A stretch of 64,000 nt of DNA from Thelonectria olida (lineage: Eukaryota > Ascomycota > Sordariomycetes > Hypocreales > Nectriaceae), in the NCBI GenBank assembly GCA_020736575.1, contig JAGPYM010000005.1, positions 2,108,001-2,172,000 on the forward strand. The letters are read 5' to 3'. This document shows positions 23,837 through 34,833 of the stretch, piece by piece. Numbering within the stretch: the stretch's first letter is position 1; each line of letters opens with the position of its first letter. A program made the position numbers and the translations under genes. Under the pieces are notes generated by a model. That model did no database searches, was not told the origin of the DNA, and worked only from the letters and a program-made list of their open reading frames with translations.

Positions 23837-24851
23837 ACGCCCGTCTCTGCTTGTGAGCGGGAGCGTGGTGTTAATTGTTTTTGTATTCGTGCGTCTTTTG
23901 GGATGCCCGGTCTAGCGGACTGGTTTCTCGAGGTGATTTACTAATGAATGTTTGGGGATTAGATAGAAGCGTGGTGCAAAATGGCTTCTGAAATATACGA
24001 AACTGTTAAATGGATCAAAAAATCTTCTCTTGTGACTTTGTTGTGATGTTCCGCGAAGAGTCTCTTCAACTCAACATATGTTGGCAATCTCCCTTGTATA
24101 CTTTACCCAGCTATGAACACGCAGCTCCGTCTTGAGCATGTAGAATTGCAAACAATCACCATCCCAGTAAAACAGCATGAATCTGCCGTTGTGAACACGA
24201 ACTTGTCCAGTCCCAATAAACCCACCGTCGGTGCAGAGCGGTAACGCTTGTTTTCGTTTTCACGTCAGCGTCGGGACAAAATGACACCGGCGATTTTCGT
24301 ATTACATGATGCTTCTCGCCGTGTTTAATTAAGACCCCTGCAAGACCCTGCACAAGCTCCGCGCCAAGATGTGCTCTGTGCTGGGGACCAGGTTGTCACG
24401 CCCAGGAGTATCCACGAAGGGATCACCACATCGTTAGGCCTTTGCCTCATGATTCAAATTATTCTTATTCGGCCCCGTTTGGGTTCGATTCGCGTCTCCA
24501 GTCTCAACAATCCAATCGCCCTGGAGAACAATGCAGTGGAGTCTTGCTTCAGGCCAAGTCTCGACGCTTTGACAGTGGGCGTCCCAGACATTGCTGCTGC
24601 CCAAGAGGGTTCATCGATACATTTGATGAGGCGCCATCTACGCGATGGTGGGTGGATGAAATTCAAAGGTCATCAGCTCGGCCAATGGGAGATGGATGGC
24701 AGTGTAAAGAAAGTCGCCTCTCTCTCTCATCATTAAGGGATAGAATCTATCCTCTGGTCAAATCCAGCAACACGCACCAGGCCTCTTCCCATCCTTCATC
24801 ATCATTATCCGACGCGGTGAGATGCATTTCCCTCAATCGCCCGAGAGCCAT
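23837..24851. other. Intergenic region between convergent genes
   Basis: This is the 3' flank of the surface-protein gene (plus) and of the small cysteine-tailed gene (minus). No supported gene lies within it. Confidence 0.5.
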
Positions 24852-25235
24852 TTAGCAGCAGTGCTTGTGGAAGCGGCAAGATCCATCGCAGCAATCGCAT
24901 CCGAGGCTGAAACCGCCTCCACGAAGAGACACGTTGGGCTCAGCTTCAGGGCGAGGTTCAGCAAGCTTGGGTGGTTCAACGTCAGTCCAGTGTCATCGGA
25001 ACAAATACGCGACGGCGCGACACATAAAGTATCCAGGGGTCCAGTCTCTCTGTCTTCTCTCGTGGCGAACCACGTTGAGGGGCTGACATGCCAAACGATT
25101 CAGGGCCAAAAAGAGGGGAAACCGCCAAAAACTTACGGGCTGCTGATTGACGATGCGAGGCCGCTCATTGTTCGATGGTGTGGCCGACGCCATTTCCATG
25201 GGCGCGTGCTTCTGGGGAGCTTCGACAGTGGGCAT
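24852..25235 (-). CDS. 70-residue protein with Cys-rich C-terminal tail
   Basis: Two exons on the minus strand: 25235..25137 (33 codons) and 24965..24852 (37 codons plus TAA). The 171-bp intron (24966..25136) has a GTAAGT donor, an ACTGAC branch site and an AAG acceptor, and joins in phase 0. Exon 1 is hydrophilic (MPTVEAPQKHAPMEMA...NQQP). Exon 2 ends in LRGGGFSLGCDCCDGSCRF and then HKHCC and stop, giving six Cys in the last 15 residues. No signal peptide is visible. The layout, a Pro/Gln-rich head, a Gly hinge and a Cys-rich tail at the very end, recalls CYSTM-type small membrane-associated stress proteins, but the tail is not clearly hydrophobic enough to assert that. The function is unknown. 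The evidence is the matched splice signals and the ordered Cys tail. Confidence 0.65.
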
Positions 25236-25826
25236 GGTGTATTCGTACGTGGCCGGTAAACGAGGTATTGTGTCTTGGTCTCTTGATGAGCGACGTCTAA
25301 TCTCTGTTGACTGTCTCGTACGACGGAGGTGAGGACGGGAAGAAGAAAACAACAACAACAGCGCCTTCCAGCGCATGGCCCGTCCCTTGGCTAAATACCG
25401 CGCAGCAACCACGGCCTTGTCAAACCACTCGGGGCCAATGCGGCCTCCCACCAGCGGCCAGTCGGACTCACGCTCATGGCGGCGGTCTGGACCTTTTCTT
25501 CTTGGCGCTGTGGCTGCGGGGTTGGCAAAAAGGCTTGTCTCCGGCCATGGTGGCTCGCACGTGGGCGCAGTCTCAGGGTCCAGAAGCCATCTCATGCCTG
25601 TTTATATCAATCAATGCATGCGCCTTCATAATAGGTACAAAGTCTGAGCCAAGTGTGTGGTTAAAGAATCTTTCTCTTAGCTCTCATTATACTCATTGAT
25701 GCTCCCATGGCGACCCCCCCAAAACGGAAAACGAAGCCAATCCTTTTCTACATCCGGATCCCGTCCTACCTACAAATCTAAGCACTGCCTTTCCCTTCCA
25801 AGACCACAATTCCTCCCACATCTTCT
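25236..25826. other. Intergenic region between tandem minus-strand genes
   Basis: It holds the 3' UTR of the coatomer gene (from about 25826 downward) and the promoter and leader of the cysteine-tailed gene. An open minus-strand frame continues upstream of 25235 but looks like leader rather than protein. Confidence 0.45.
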
Positions 25827-28718
25827 TTACTCGTCGTCCTCACTCTCCTCGTCCTCTTCATCATCCTCCTCGGCCGCTTCTTGACCATTTACCGCCTTCG
25901 TAGCGCCTTGGCTCTCCAACTGCAGCCACTCATCCCACTCAGGGAAGAGGTCCTCGTCTTCGGTCGGCAAACCAATCAGCTTCGCCACACGGCCTCTCTT
26001 GCTCTTCTCCAAGCTCTCCTTCCACTCCGTTACAGCCGGTACTGTCAAGCTGGGCTTGTAAGTCTGAGAGAACAGAACAGACTCGGCAAATCGACCAGTC
26101 TGTGAGAGAACCTTTGTGCAACCCTCAACATCTCCAAGCAACCAGTAGCATGAAAAGGCAACGTTGTGTGCACCCGCCTCATGCGCCTGGGCAGCCAGGG
26201 CAGACAAGCCATCGCGGTCGCCAGTTGAAGAGTGCAATAGAAGAAGAGATCCCAAATCCTTCGCGTGAGTAAAGCACTCGGCTGCGAGAGTAACCTCCCA
26301 CGCCGCCAGCGCAGCATCTCCAACTGTCTTCCACTTGTGGTCAACGTCGGCTTGTCGGGCAAGGTCTAACGCAATTTCGAGCTGGTTCAGGCCAAGAGCG
26401 AGGTCAAACTTGTGCTCAGGGTCTGTAGCCACCTCCAGGGCAAGCTCCTTGTGACCCTGGCCTTCCAAGAAGCGGGCGATCTTGTTCAGCTGGTCTTGGG
26501 GAATCGTGGGGAGCAGCTCAGAAGCCGTCTCCATATCCTCTCGGAGCACAAGGGTCTGGTACTCCAGAACTGGTAGTGACAGTGCAAACGAGGTGACGTT
26601 GACATCCTTGTCTGCGAGATAAATTCGAGAATCTCTCTGGATGTAGCCCAAAATGTACATGGGCTTGTCGAAGTGAGAGACGGTGTAAGTCTGGTCACCG
26701 ACCAGGTAGTTTAGTCGGTTCGTGCCGTTGGTGTAGATGAAGCAGTCGCCAACCCACTCACCAGTTCGCACACTCGTCGCCGTTAGTAGAAACTCCTTAC
26801 ATATCCAGGGCAACCACTTACTTCTCGCTAATGTCGGTGATGACTTCAAAAGCAGCCTCGACGCCATCTTCATCAACCTGGCCAGACTGCACGGCCTCCA
26901 CGTAGCTCTCTCGGGAGAATCGCAGAACGTAGAAGGTATCGTCGCAGGCAATCGTCACCAACTCTCCACTCTCAGACCAGTAAACCTGAACGCCGTTAGT
27001 AAGTTGTCTCCAGCCAGTAGTAGTCATCAGAAAATGCCAACCTGCTTAGGCTCGACCTCAATCCTTCGCACCAAGCCACCAGTAGCCCAGTCAAAGAATG
27101 AAACACCGCCCTGTCCAGTGACACCGAGTAGAACGCCGCCGTGAAGCTTCTCGGCCTGGAAACCGACATCCAAGCCTCCACTCTTCTCGACAAAGTTCTT
27201 GTACAACTTAACGCTCATGGGCGATTCGCGGATGGCAAAATCGTTGCTGTTATCCTTGGACGCCCAAGCAAAATCCAGCGCTGAGCCGAAAGCTTTGTTG
27301 CGCCATGCCAGAGCAGTGTAGATGATGTACTCGCCATCACCACACACGGCAACGAATCGGCCGTTGGGGGAGTGAAGGAGGGTCTGGGGATACACTTCGC
27401 AAGTGCCAAGATCCTTGGTGGGAAGACTAATCGGCTCGTTATCCTTGATTGAGGAATCTGCTCTTCATTAGCTTATTGTACCGTGGCGACCCTGGATCAA
27501 ACATACCTCCACCCTTGATGATGGCGGAAACAACCTCGTTATGTCGGGCCCAAATCAACTTGCCAGAGGCATCCATCGACACAGCAGGTTCCTCTCGGCC
27601 CAGCTTAACGACAACAGCACCATCGTCAAAACCGACGGCAATGCCCTGCTTGCCCTTCTGGTATGAGACACACCACGCTCGCTCAAGACTGTAGTTGAGT
27701 GACTGCTCAAATCGGTACGTATTTGCGTGCCAGACTCGGATGGTGCCGTCCTCGGAGCCGGAGATGATGACGGGCAATTCGGGGTGGTAACAGGCAAATG
27801 ATACGTTGTTGGTGTGACCCTCGAGGGTAGCAATCAGGGACTTGGTCGTGTAATCCCAGATCTTGACTGTTCGGTCGTCCGAGGTGGTGAGGAGGTAGGG
27901 CTTGTCGGAGTGGGGGTAGTAATCGACGTGGTTAACACCCTTAGTCTCATGAGCTTCGAGGGTGAAGTTAGGGGTGGATGATCCTAGGCTCCAGATCTTG
28001 ACGGTGCGATCGAGACAGGCAGAGGCGAAGGTGTTGGTATCCTTGGGGTTGATGGCGAGGCCCATGACATAGTGGCCGTGGCCCTCAAAGACCTGCACGT
28101 TTTTCCAGCCCTTGTCCCAATCCCAAAGCTTGATAGTCATGTCATCGGAGGCAGTAAGCACAAATGGCTGCGTGGGGTGGACAGCGATGGCTCGGATGTA
28201 GTCAGGGTGGGCCTCGAAAGAGGTGATCTTCTCGCTGGTGTTGTAGTTGTAAACCCGGAGTTGGAAGTCGTCGGAACCGCAGACAATCCAGTTCTTTCGG
28301 GCGATAAATCGACCGGCGCGGACGGGGACATCGGTCAGCTCGAATGTCTTCACAATCTGCTGCGTCTCGTAAGACCAGATGTAGACGTGGCCTGTAGGGA
28401 GGGTCAGCTTCCAGGCGCACTCGCCATGAGGCGACGACGATGCGGTGCATACCGCTGTAGAGGGTTGTGAGGATCCATGGCTCTTGAGGATGGAAGTCAA
28501 TGCCCTTGACTCGCTCGCTGCGAGCATAGAGCTGTCTCTGTTGTCGCAAGGCCGGGTCAGCTTAGGGGATCGCAATGCATGAGGACAGAACGATGGCAGG
28601 TCGCAGTGGGGTGCGAGAGGGCAAAATGGAAGTCGAAAAACGAGTTGCCATAAGAAAGAGCCTGCAAAGGCGCTTCACATTGGAACCGCGAAGTACTGAC
28701 CTTGACGTCTAATTTCAT
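25827..28718 (-). CDS. SEC27: Coatomer subunit beta-prime (COPI)
   Basis: Six exons on the minus strand: 28718..28701, 28537..28453, 28391..27507, 27457..27042, 26985..26822 and 26772..25827, encoding 837 residues. The first exon codes only MKLDVK, which matches the conserved start of Sec27/COPB2. The N-terminal half is a WD40 propeller with repeats ending in WSYET, KLWDWD, KIWSLG, KIWDYT and RVWHAN. The middle (about 320-750) is the coatomer WD-associated alpha-solenoid, with typical stretches such as [19 protein letters not shown] and [17 protein letters not shown]. The C-terminus is a short acidic tail. COPI beta-prime binds dilysine retrieval signals and coats Golgi-to-ER vesicles in the cytosol. 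It is a single-copy housekeeping gene; length and content are normal. Confidence 0.97.
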
Positions 28719-30973
28719 CTTGGCGGTGGTAGTCGCGGTGTCGCGGAGGTGAAGAGAGGCAAGCTGTCCAGGCCAAGGGCGGTGATGTTCAAGGAGGTAC
28801 GTAGTGGGGTCAACGTCGGGAGTACCTAGAGACAACCACCATGCAGCACTGCAGCGAGGGCGCTTTAGTGTCTTGAAGGGCGAAAATTTGGAGTTCGAAG
28901 AGAGAAATAAAAATCCTGATATCCGTCTGCTGCGTCAATCGTCAAGCCGGGGTTTGGCAGCAGCTCGGAGCTCCTCTTGCACATGAATTTCGAGCTTCTC
29001 GAAAATGTGTCCTAACTGCTCTGCGGCTCATGCCAGGTTGGCCTAGAATTTCTGGCCTGATATGCCAGGCTCCCACAATCTCCCCTTATCAGTTGGGACA
29101 AGCTCCAGGGGTATGGCAACCGTGGCTCCAGTGGCTACAGTGGCTAGTGGTGGCTGATATTCTCGGTGGCTGAGATGGTTTCCTCGCGCTAGAACAGGGG
29201 GAAAACTTGAAAAAGCTCCAGGGTAACCGGCTGACCGAGGATCGTCCCAAGGTCTCATCTGAACGAGATGTCAACACGTCCATGATCTTCCGTTAGTTCA
29301 ATTGAGCCTCACTACATTTGAGAAGTAATTTGGTCATGAAATTGTTGGTGCTTCGAGGCTCATAATCCTATTGAAATAATTAGAACACCATTCCTTACGA
29401 GCCTACTTCACTCGCCTAGGTAGGTTATACGTGGACAAGGTCTATCACATCCAGCTCGTGTCCAAGCAAAATGCCAAGCAGCAGCTTAAAGCCAAATATA
29501 TTCCTAGGATGCCTCATTTGCTAAAAATAGGCATACAGACCTTTGTGTAAATTGCAGAGTGCTGGCACAGTAACTCGTTGTTTGATCAAGCAAACAACAC
29601 GTATGCTGGATTTGACGCCGTCTGGCTGAGCCACTCAATCATACACATCAAAGTCAACGCATAGTGTGAAGACTGGTGCTCCCTAACGACAGCTTGTTTC
29701 ACCATGGCACCAACGAGTTCCCCACCTTGTCGTTGCTTATTGCAGTGCAAAGTCATGACGATTAACGAGCACATGTTAATTGATAAACGGCGTGCTGTGC
29801 GAAGCGCGAAGTGGTTCCTAGTGGTTCTGGGCTTGCATACGCAGGTATCTCCTTGCTTCGCCCTGCATCCATAACGAACCATCTCCAAGTCCGACTCTCT
29901 CCGTCTCCTATACTTTTGGGGCGGTGCTTACTCAGGCTTCAAAACAAATAACAAACCCCTGAGTTGGGCTACGCAAATCTCAAATCAAACACGCGACTAA
30001 GCCCTTTATTATCATCTTGTAATTAGATATTTCCATCTCATCTGCTCGTCCTGACCTTGCATTGGACAGTCGTGGGCGAACCGAGAGTACCAGGGCCGTG
30101 GATTCAAGGCCTGCCACACAGTGACATCTGCGCCAAGCCCACACTTGAGCACTGTGTTGCGTCTTGTTACACCGCGTTAATTGCTCCAATAAACCCGAGT
30201 TTCACAGTGCGAAAACCCAACCATCCCCTGTTACCCCTTCCCATCTCCTCCCCTCGAGGCATCCAACTCCGGGGTTGCCAGGTCCACAGCGCCCACTACA
30301 ACGCACTCGCGGACTCGCTACTGTACAGTCGTGACGCCCCCGAGCCCGCTGGCGACTGGCTTTGTGGCCGCTACTGGTCACTGCCCCGACCCAAAACCAC
30401 CTAAAACTAAGCCGCAATCTGATGGGCCCTGAATTTCATCATCCCTTTTGTCTCCCAATCCCACCTCACCCATCGCACCGCACTGTACGTGTACCTCTGG
30501 AGGAGACGAGGCATTCCTAACCGACCATTCTCCGCTTCTATCTCTCTCTTCTTCTTCTCTCTCAACCTTCAAACCTTCAAACCTCCAAATCTCGACCCAT
30601 CTCGACCAGCATCGATTTTCGCCGCATTTCCCTTCGCCCCCCCGCCGTTTTCTCCTGCGCATTCCCTTCTGTTCCATTCTCCACGCAGCCTGACCACGCG
30701 CCTCCAAACCCATCCAGTCCTATCCGCGCCTGCGGGGTTACAAATCATCCACCTGGTCGAGCCCAACGGGTTGCGTCTCATCCGCCACGCCATCGCCTCT
30801 CCGTGCTTGTGATCACCTCGAGATTCCCTTAGCCGACGCAGCGCATACTTGACCGCCTCAATCTTCAATCGAATATTCTTCCGGAAACCTCGTCGTCGAC
30901 ATCGTCGTCGACCTGGAACCCCGAACCAAACGTCTGAGTCCCTCGCAAATACCTCGCCGGCCTCGTCGCAACT
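28719..30973. other. Divergent intergenic region, 2.25 kb
   Basis: It separates the coatomer gene (minus) from the kinase gene (plus). The 500 bases before 30974 are strongly C/T-rich, with several short upstream ATG frames, so the kinase transcript probably has a long leader. No supported gene lies within it. Confidence 0.5.
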
Positions 30974-33111
30974 ATGTCCTCCATGTCGTGGAAGCTCACC
31001 AAGAGTACGTCTACCTGTCGTCCCCAACGGCGCCAAGACTCGCTACCCGAACATGCCCTCGCCTTTCCTTCGACTGAGTTCAAGAAGCTGACTAAACCCA
31101 GAGTTAAAGGAAACCCATCTGGGTCCTTTGAGCCCCTTTTCTCGCTCCCCCTCCACCTCGACCATCACAGATAAGAATGACCAGGGCCAACAGAGCGCTG
31201 GCGCCGTCACGCCAACTACCGAGAGCGCCATTGGTGAGTCTGCTGCGAGTCTCGTGTGTTCATTCTGGCTAAACTAACCCCGAATAGCCGCCTCTGAGGC
31301 CATGGCGCAAGCACCTGTTGTGAAGCCTCCCAAGCCCGGCATTCTCGTTGTGACGCTCCACGAAGGCCAAGGCTTCTCCCTCCCCGAACAGCATCGAAAT
31401 GCATTCATATCTTCGCACCAAGGCTCGCTTTCCTCGGGCAACGCTCTCAACATGGCAGGCTCCGTACGCCCAGGATCCTCACAACGCGGTGTCACCGGAT
31501 CCTTCATTAACGGTGCTCGACCCCACTCATCCGCGGGTGGTTTCAGCGGTCTTCCTACCAACCACGGCCGAATCTCTGGAAAGTACATGCCGTATGCTCT
31601 TCTCGATTTCGACAAGGTCCAGGTCTTTGTCAACTCGGTCGATGGCAACCCCGAGAACCCCCTCTGGGCCGGTGGCAACACTCAGTACAAGTTTGATGTT
31701 TCAAGAGTAACGGAGCTTGTCATTCATCTTTACATGCGTAACCCCAACGCACCACCAGGCTCGGGCCGCAGCCAGGACATCTTTTTGGGTGTAGCACGAA
31801 TCAATCCCCGATTCAAAGAGAGAGAACCTTTCGTGGAAGACCCCAAGGCGAGCAAGAAGGATCGCGAAAAGGCGGCAGCCGAGCATGCGGCTCGTCATAA
31901 GGGAGAGGGCCATAGCGGTGCCGAGTGGGTTGATGTGCAGTACGGCACGGGAAAAATCAAGATTGGTGTTGAGTACGTGGAAACACGCGCTGGCAAGCTC
32001 AAGATCGAGGACTTTGAGCTGCTTAAGGTCGTTGGTAAGGGCAGCTTTGGCAAGGTGATGCAGGTGCGCAAGAAGGACACGAACCGAATTTATGCACTCA
32101 AGACGATCCGAAAGGCCCATATTATTTCACGATCCGAAGTCGCCCATACCCTTGCCGAACGTTCTGTGCTGGCGCAGATTAACAATCCTTTTATTGTTCC
32201 GCTCAAGTTCAGCTTCCAGTCACCAGAGAAACTCTACTTTGTCCTGGCCTTTGTCAATGGAGGCGAGCTTTTCCACCACCTCCAAAAGGAGCACCGCTTC
32301 GACGTTAACCGATCCCGATTCTATACCGCCGAGCTGCTGTGTGCCCTTGAATGCCTGCACGGATTCAACGTCATCTACCGTGATCTCAAGCCCGAGAACA
32401 TTCTGCTTGATTACCAGGGCCACATTGCGCTGTGTGATTTTGGTCTTTGCAAGCTGGACATGAAGGATGAGGATCGCACCAACACTTTCTGTGGCACTCC
32501 TGAGTACCTGGCACCCGAATTGCTCATGGGCAAAGGCTACAACAAGGCGGTCGATTGGTGGACCCTGGGAGTTCTCTTGTATGAGATGTTGACAGGTCTT
32601 CCCCCCTTCTACGACGAGAACACCAACGAGATGTACCGCAAGATTCTATCGGACCCCCTTCACTTCTCGGATGTTGTGCCTCCTGCGGCCAAGGACTTGC
32701 TGACCAAGCTCTTGAATCGCGATCCCGACGAGCGACTGGGAGCTAATGGTTCCGCCGAAATCAAGGCGCACCCCTTCTTCCACGCTATTGACTGGCGCAA
32801 GCTGCTCCAGCGCAAGTATGAGCCTACGTTCAAGCCCAATGTGGTAAGTATTTTTGTTCCACAAGTGTACAAGGCATTCCATAACTAACCGACGAAACTC
32901 CCAGGCGGACGCACTTGACACTGCCAACTTTGACCCCGAGTTCACTTCAGAAGCACCTAAAGACTCATATGTTGACGGCCCGATGCTGTCTCAAACGATG
33001 CAGAACCAGTTCCAGGGATTCAGTTACAACCGACCGATCGCGGGCTTGGGAGACGCTGGTGGAAGTGTCAAGGACCCATCGTTTGTGGGTAGCATGCAGG
33101 ATAACCGATAG
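30974..33111 (+). CDS. YPK1: AGC protein kinase Ypk1/YpkA-type
   Basis: Four exons (30974..31004, 31102..31233, 31288..32843, 32905..33111) encode 641 residues. The first exon codes MSSMSWKLTKK across the splice. A C2-like/N-terminal region (about 60-290) precedes the kinase domain: glycine loop GKGSFG (304-309), the Lys of ALK (326), YRDLKPEN catalytic loop (Asp 420), DFG (438-440) and an activation-loop Thr in TNTFCGTPEY (about 454). The C-terminal AGC tail carries a hydrophobic motif, FQGFSY. In yeast the orthologous kinases are phosphorylated on the activation loop by Pkh1/2 and on the tail by TORC2, and they control sphingolipid synthesis, flippases and membrane stress responses. All catalytic residues are intact. 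Confidence 0.96.
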
Positions 33112-33914
33112 ATGATACACGCTGGATTGGCGTATGATCTGGGAGGTGGAATGATGTTTAACCAAGACCATGTTCAGATGTGTAGCAAAGACTTTTTGTT
33201 TTCGGGCAGGGACTGTAGACGGCGAGCAGGCTCGAGTCTGGAGACGAGACTCGTGAATAGCTATCTTATTGACTGTGATGAAGGTTCCAGCAACGTTACC
33301 CGGGTGCTTCAGCGTAGGACAAAAGAAAAACGTTGACGACGGCCACGGGGCGTGATGAACAACCACGTTCAATTCAACTGATCTCTCCCTGAGAGTTGCT
33401 TCGTCTTCTCGTGGCTTGGTAGTAGAATGCTCATGTGTAGCGCAGATGCATTTCTTGTTCAGAGCATGGGCCTCGCAAATGACGACTAAAGACCAAACAG
33501 CTAGGTAGACTGAGTCGTTCTTTCGGCTCATTGGATTCTATTCTGTATTGTTGCTAGTTATCGATTTGAGGAGGTAAAGTGATAAGCTAAAATTCTAGCA
33601 CCATCTACTCCTAACCTCACTCCTAACCTCATACTTCAATGCTACAACTCGCTTGCATCTTAACTGGCACAACCTAAATGATAAACCAAAATTGTAAATG
33701 AACATATATAATGTTCAGCCTGGTATTTGTCTATGTACAGAACGATCCTCTCTCGACCTCTTCCCGCTTTCCTCTTTACTTGGTCCCGAAACTTGCACTC
33801 CAACAGATGTACACGGCAGCTCATCTTGAAAGTTGCCTGAAGAAATTAAATAACTCGCACTGGTCCATTAACTCATAGGCCCTCTGGTATTGCTTTGACT
33901 CAAGCGGAAAGCGC
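33112..33914. other. Intergenic region between convergent genes
   Basis: This is the 3' flank of the kinase gene and of the pectate lyase gene. The sequence becomes AT-rich from about 33500, consistent with 3' UTRs. No gene is seen. Confidence 0.5.
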
Positions 33915-34833
33915 TTAGCACTCGCCGAGCTTGGTGGGCTCGCAGTCGCCGTTGGACTTGTCGCAGCCCTCGTAGGCCTGGCACTGAACACCGGGGTAGC
34001 AGTTGTTGTCGTAGGTAGCCTAAATATTAAGCGTTAGTCATGTTATTTAGTGGGGGGAAGTGAAGTTTAAATAAGGTCTTGACAAGAACGGAGGTGAGAG
34101 ATGTCTTGAGTGTGCCAAACGTACAGTATCGCCCATGTTGCTATATGAACCAAGTTAGCCATCGATCAACATCTGAAGACAGAAAAGGGACACTCACGTA
34201 TTAATACCCATCAGTTCTCCCCCTCCCACGGCAGTGACACCCTCCATGTGAACGCTGCGAGCACAGTTGCCCTTGCAGTTGCCGCAGGAGCGGTAGACCT
34301 TGCCATAGTCGTTGGCGTAGAAGTTGATGACATTCACGTGGCCACAGCCGTTGTGCTGGATGACCTTGTCGTCAGCGCCGTACGCTCCTCCACCGATGAT
34401 GTTGGCAGTGCCGGATCCCTTGATGGAGATGGCATCTTCGCAGACGTTCTCGAACCAGACGAACTCGAGGTTGCAGCTACCCAGGCAGTAGACACCCTCC
34501 TTCTGGTCGGCACCGATGATGACGTTCTTCAGGGTTGCGCCCTCTTCGAGAACAAAGACGGTATCGGCCTCACCTGGGACTTGGTTGAGTACCTGTTCTC
34601 ACGTGTGGGTGGTCGTTGGGTGATATTGACTAACCTCCCTCACTCTGGCCAGTGCAGCTCTCACCACGGTCATACTTGACCCAACCAGCATCAAAGGTCT
34701 CACCGGCACCAATGTACTGAGGCTCGCTGAGACTCTTGGAGCCAGTGGCAGTGGGAAGACCGCCGTCATAGCCAAGGCAAGCCATGGCCGCGGGAATGGC
34801 GGCGATCACGGAAATGAGGCTGGCGGAATGCAT
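33915..34833 (-). CDS. Pectate lyase, polysaccharide lyase family 3
   Basis: Four exons on the minus strand: 34833..34635, 34573..34198, 34140..34125 and 34019..33915, encoding 231 residues. Exon 3 is only 16 nt and joins GINT to NMGDT in frame. The protein starts with a signal peptide ([18 protein letters not shown]). It shows PL3 features: the CTGQSEGG turn, [20 protein letters not shown] (parallel beta-helix start), the [20 protein letters not shown] block, the GGGAY and HNGCGHV turns, and a Cys-rich end. In this family calcium-dependent beta-elimination cleaves polygalacturonate outside the cell. The length is typical for a single-domain PL3 enzyme. It implies interaction with plant pectin. 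Confidence 0.95.

Noticed and set aside
24478..24500. B-box-like GGTTCGATTCG
   Set aside because: No A box or cloverleaf can be drawn around it on either strand.
24993..25595. 200-codon minus-strand frame
   Set aside because: Only the part from ATG 25235 to the GTAAGT donor is coding; the rest is leader and intron read through.
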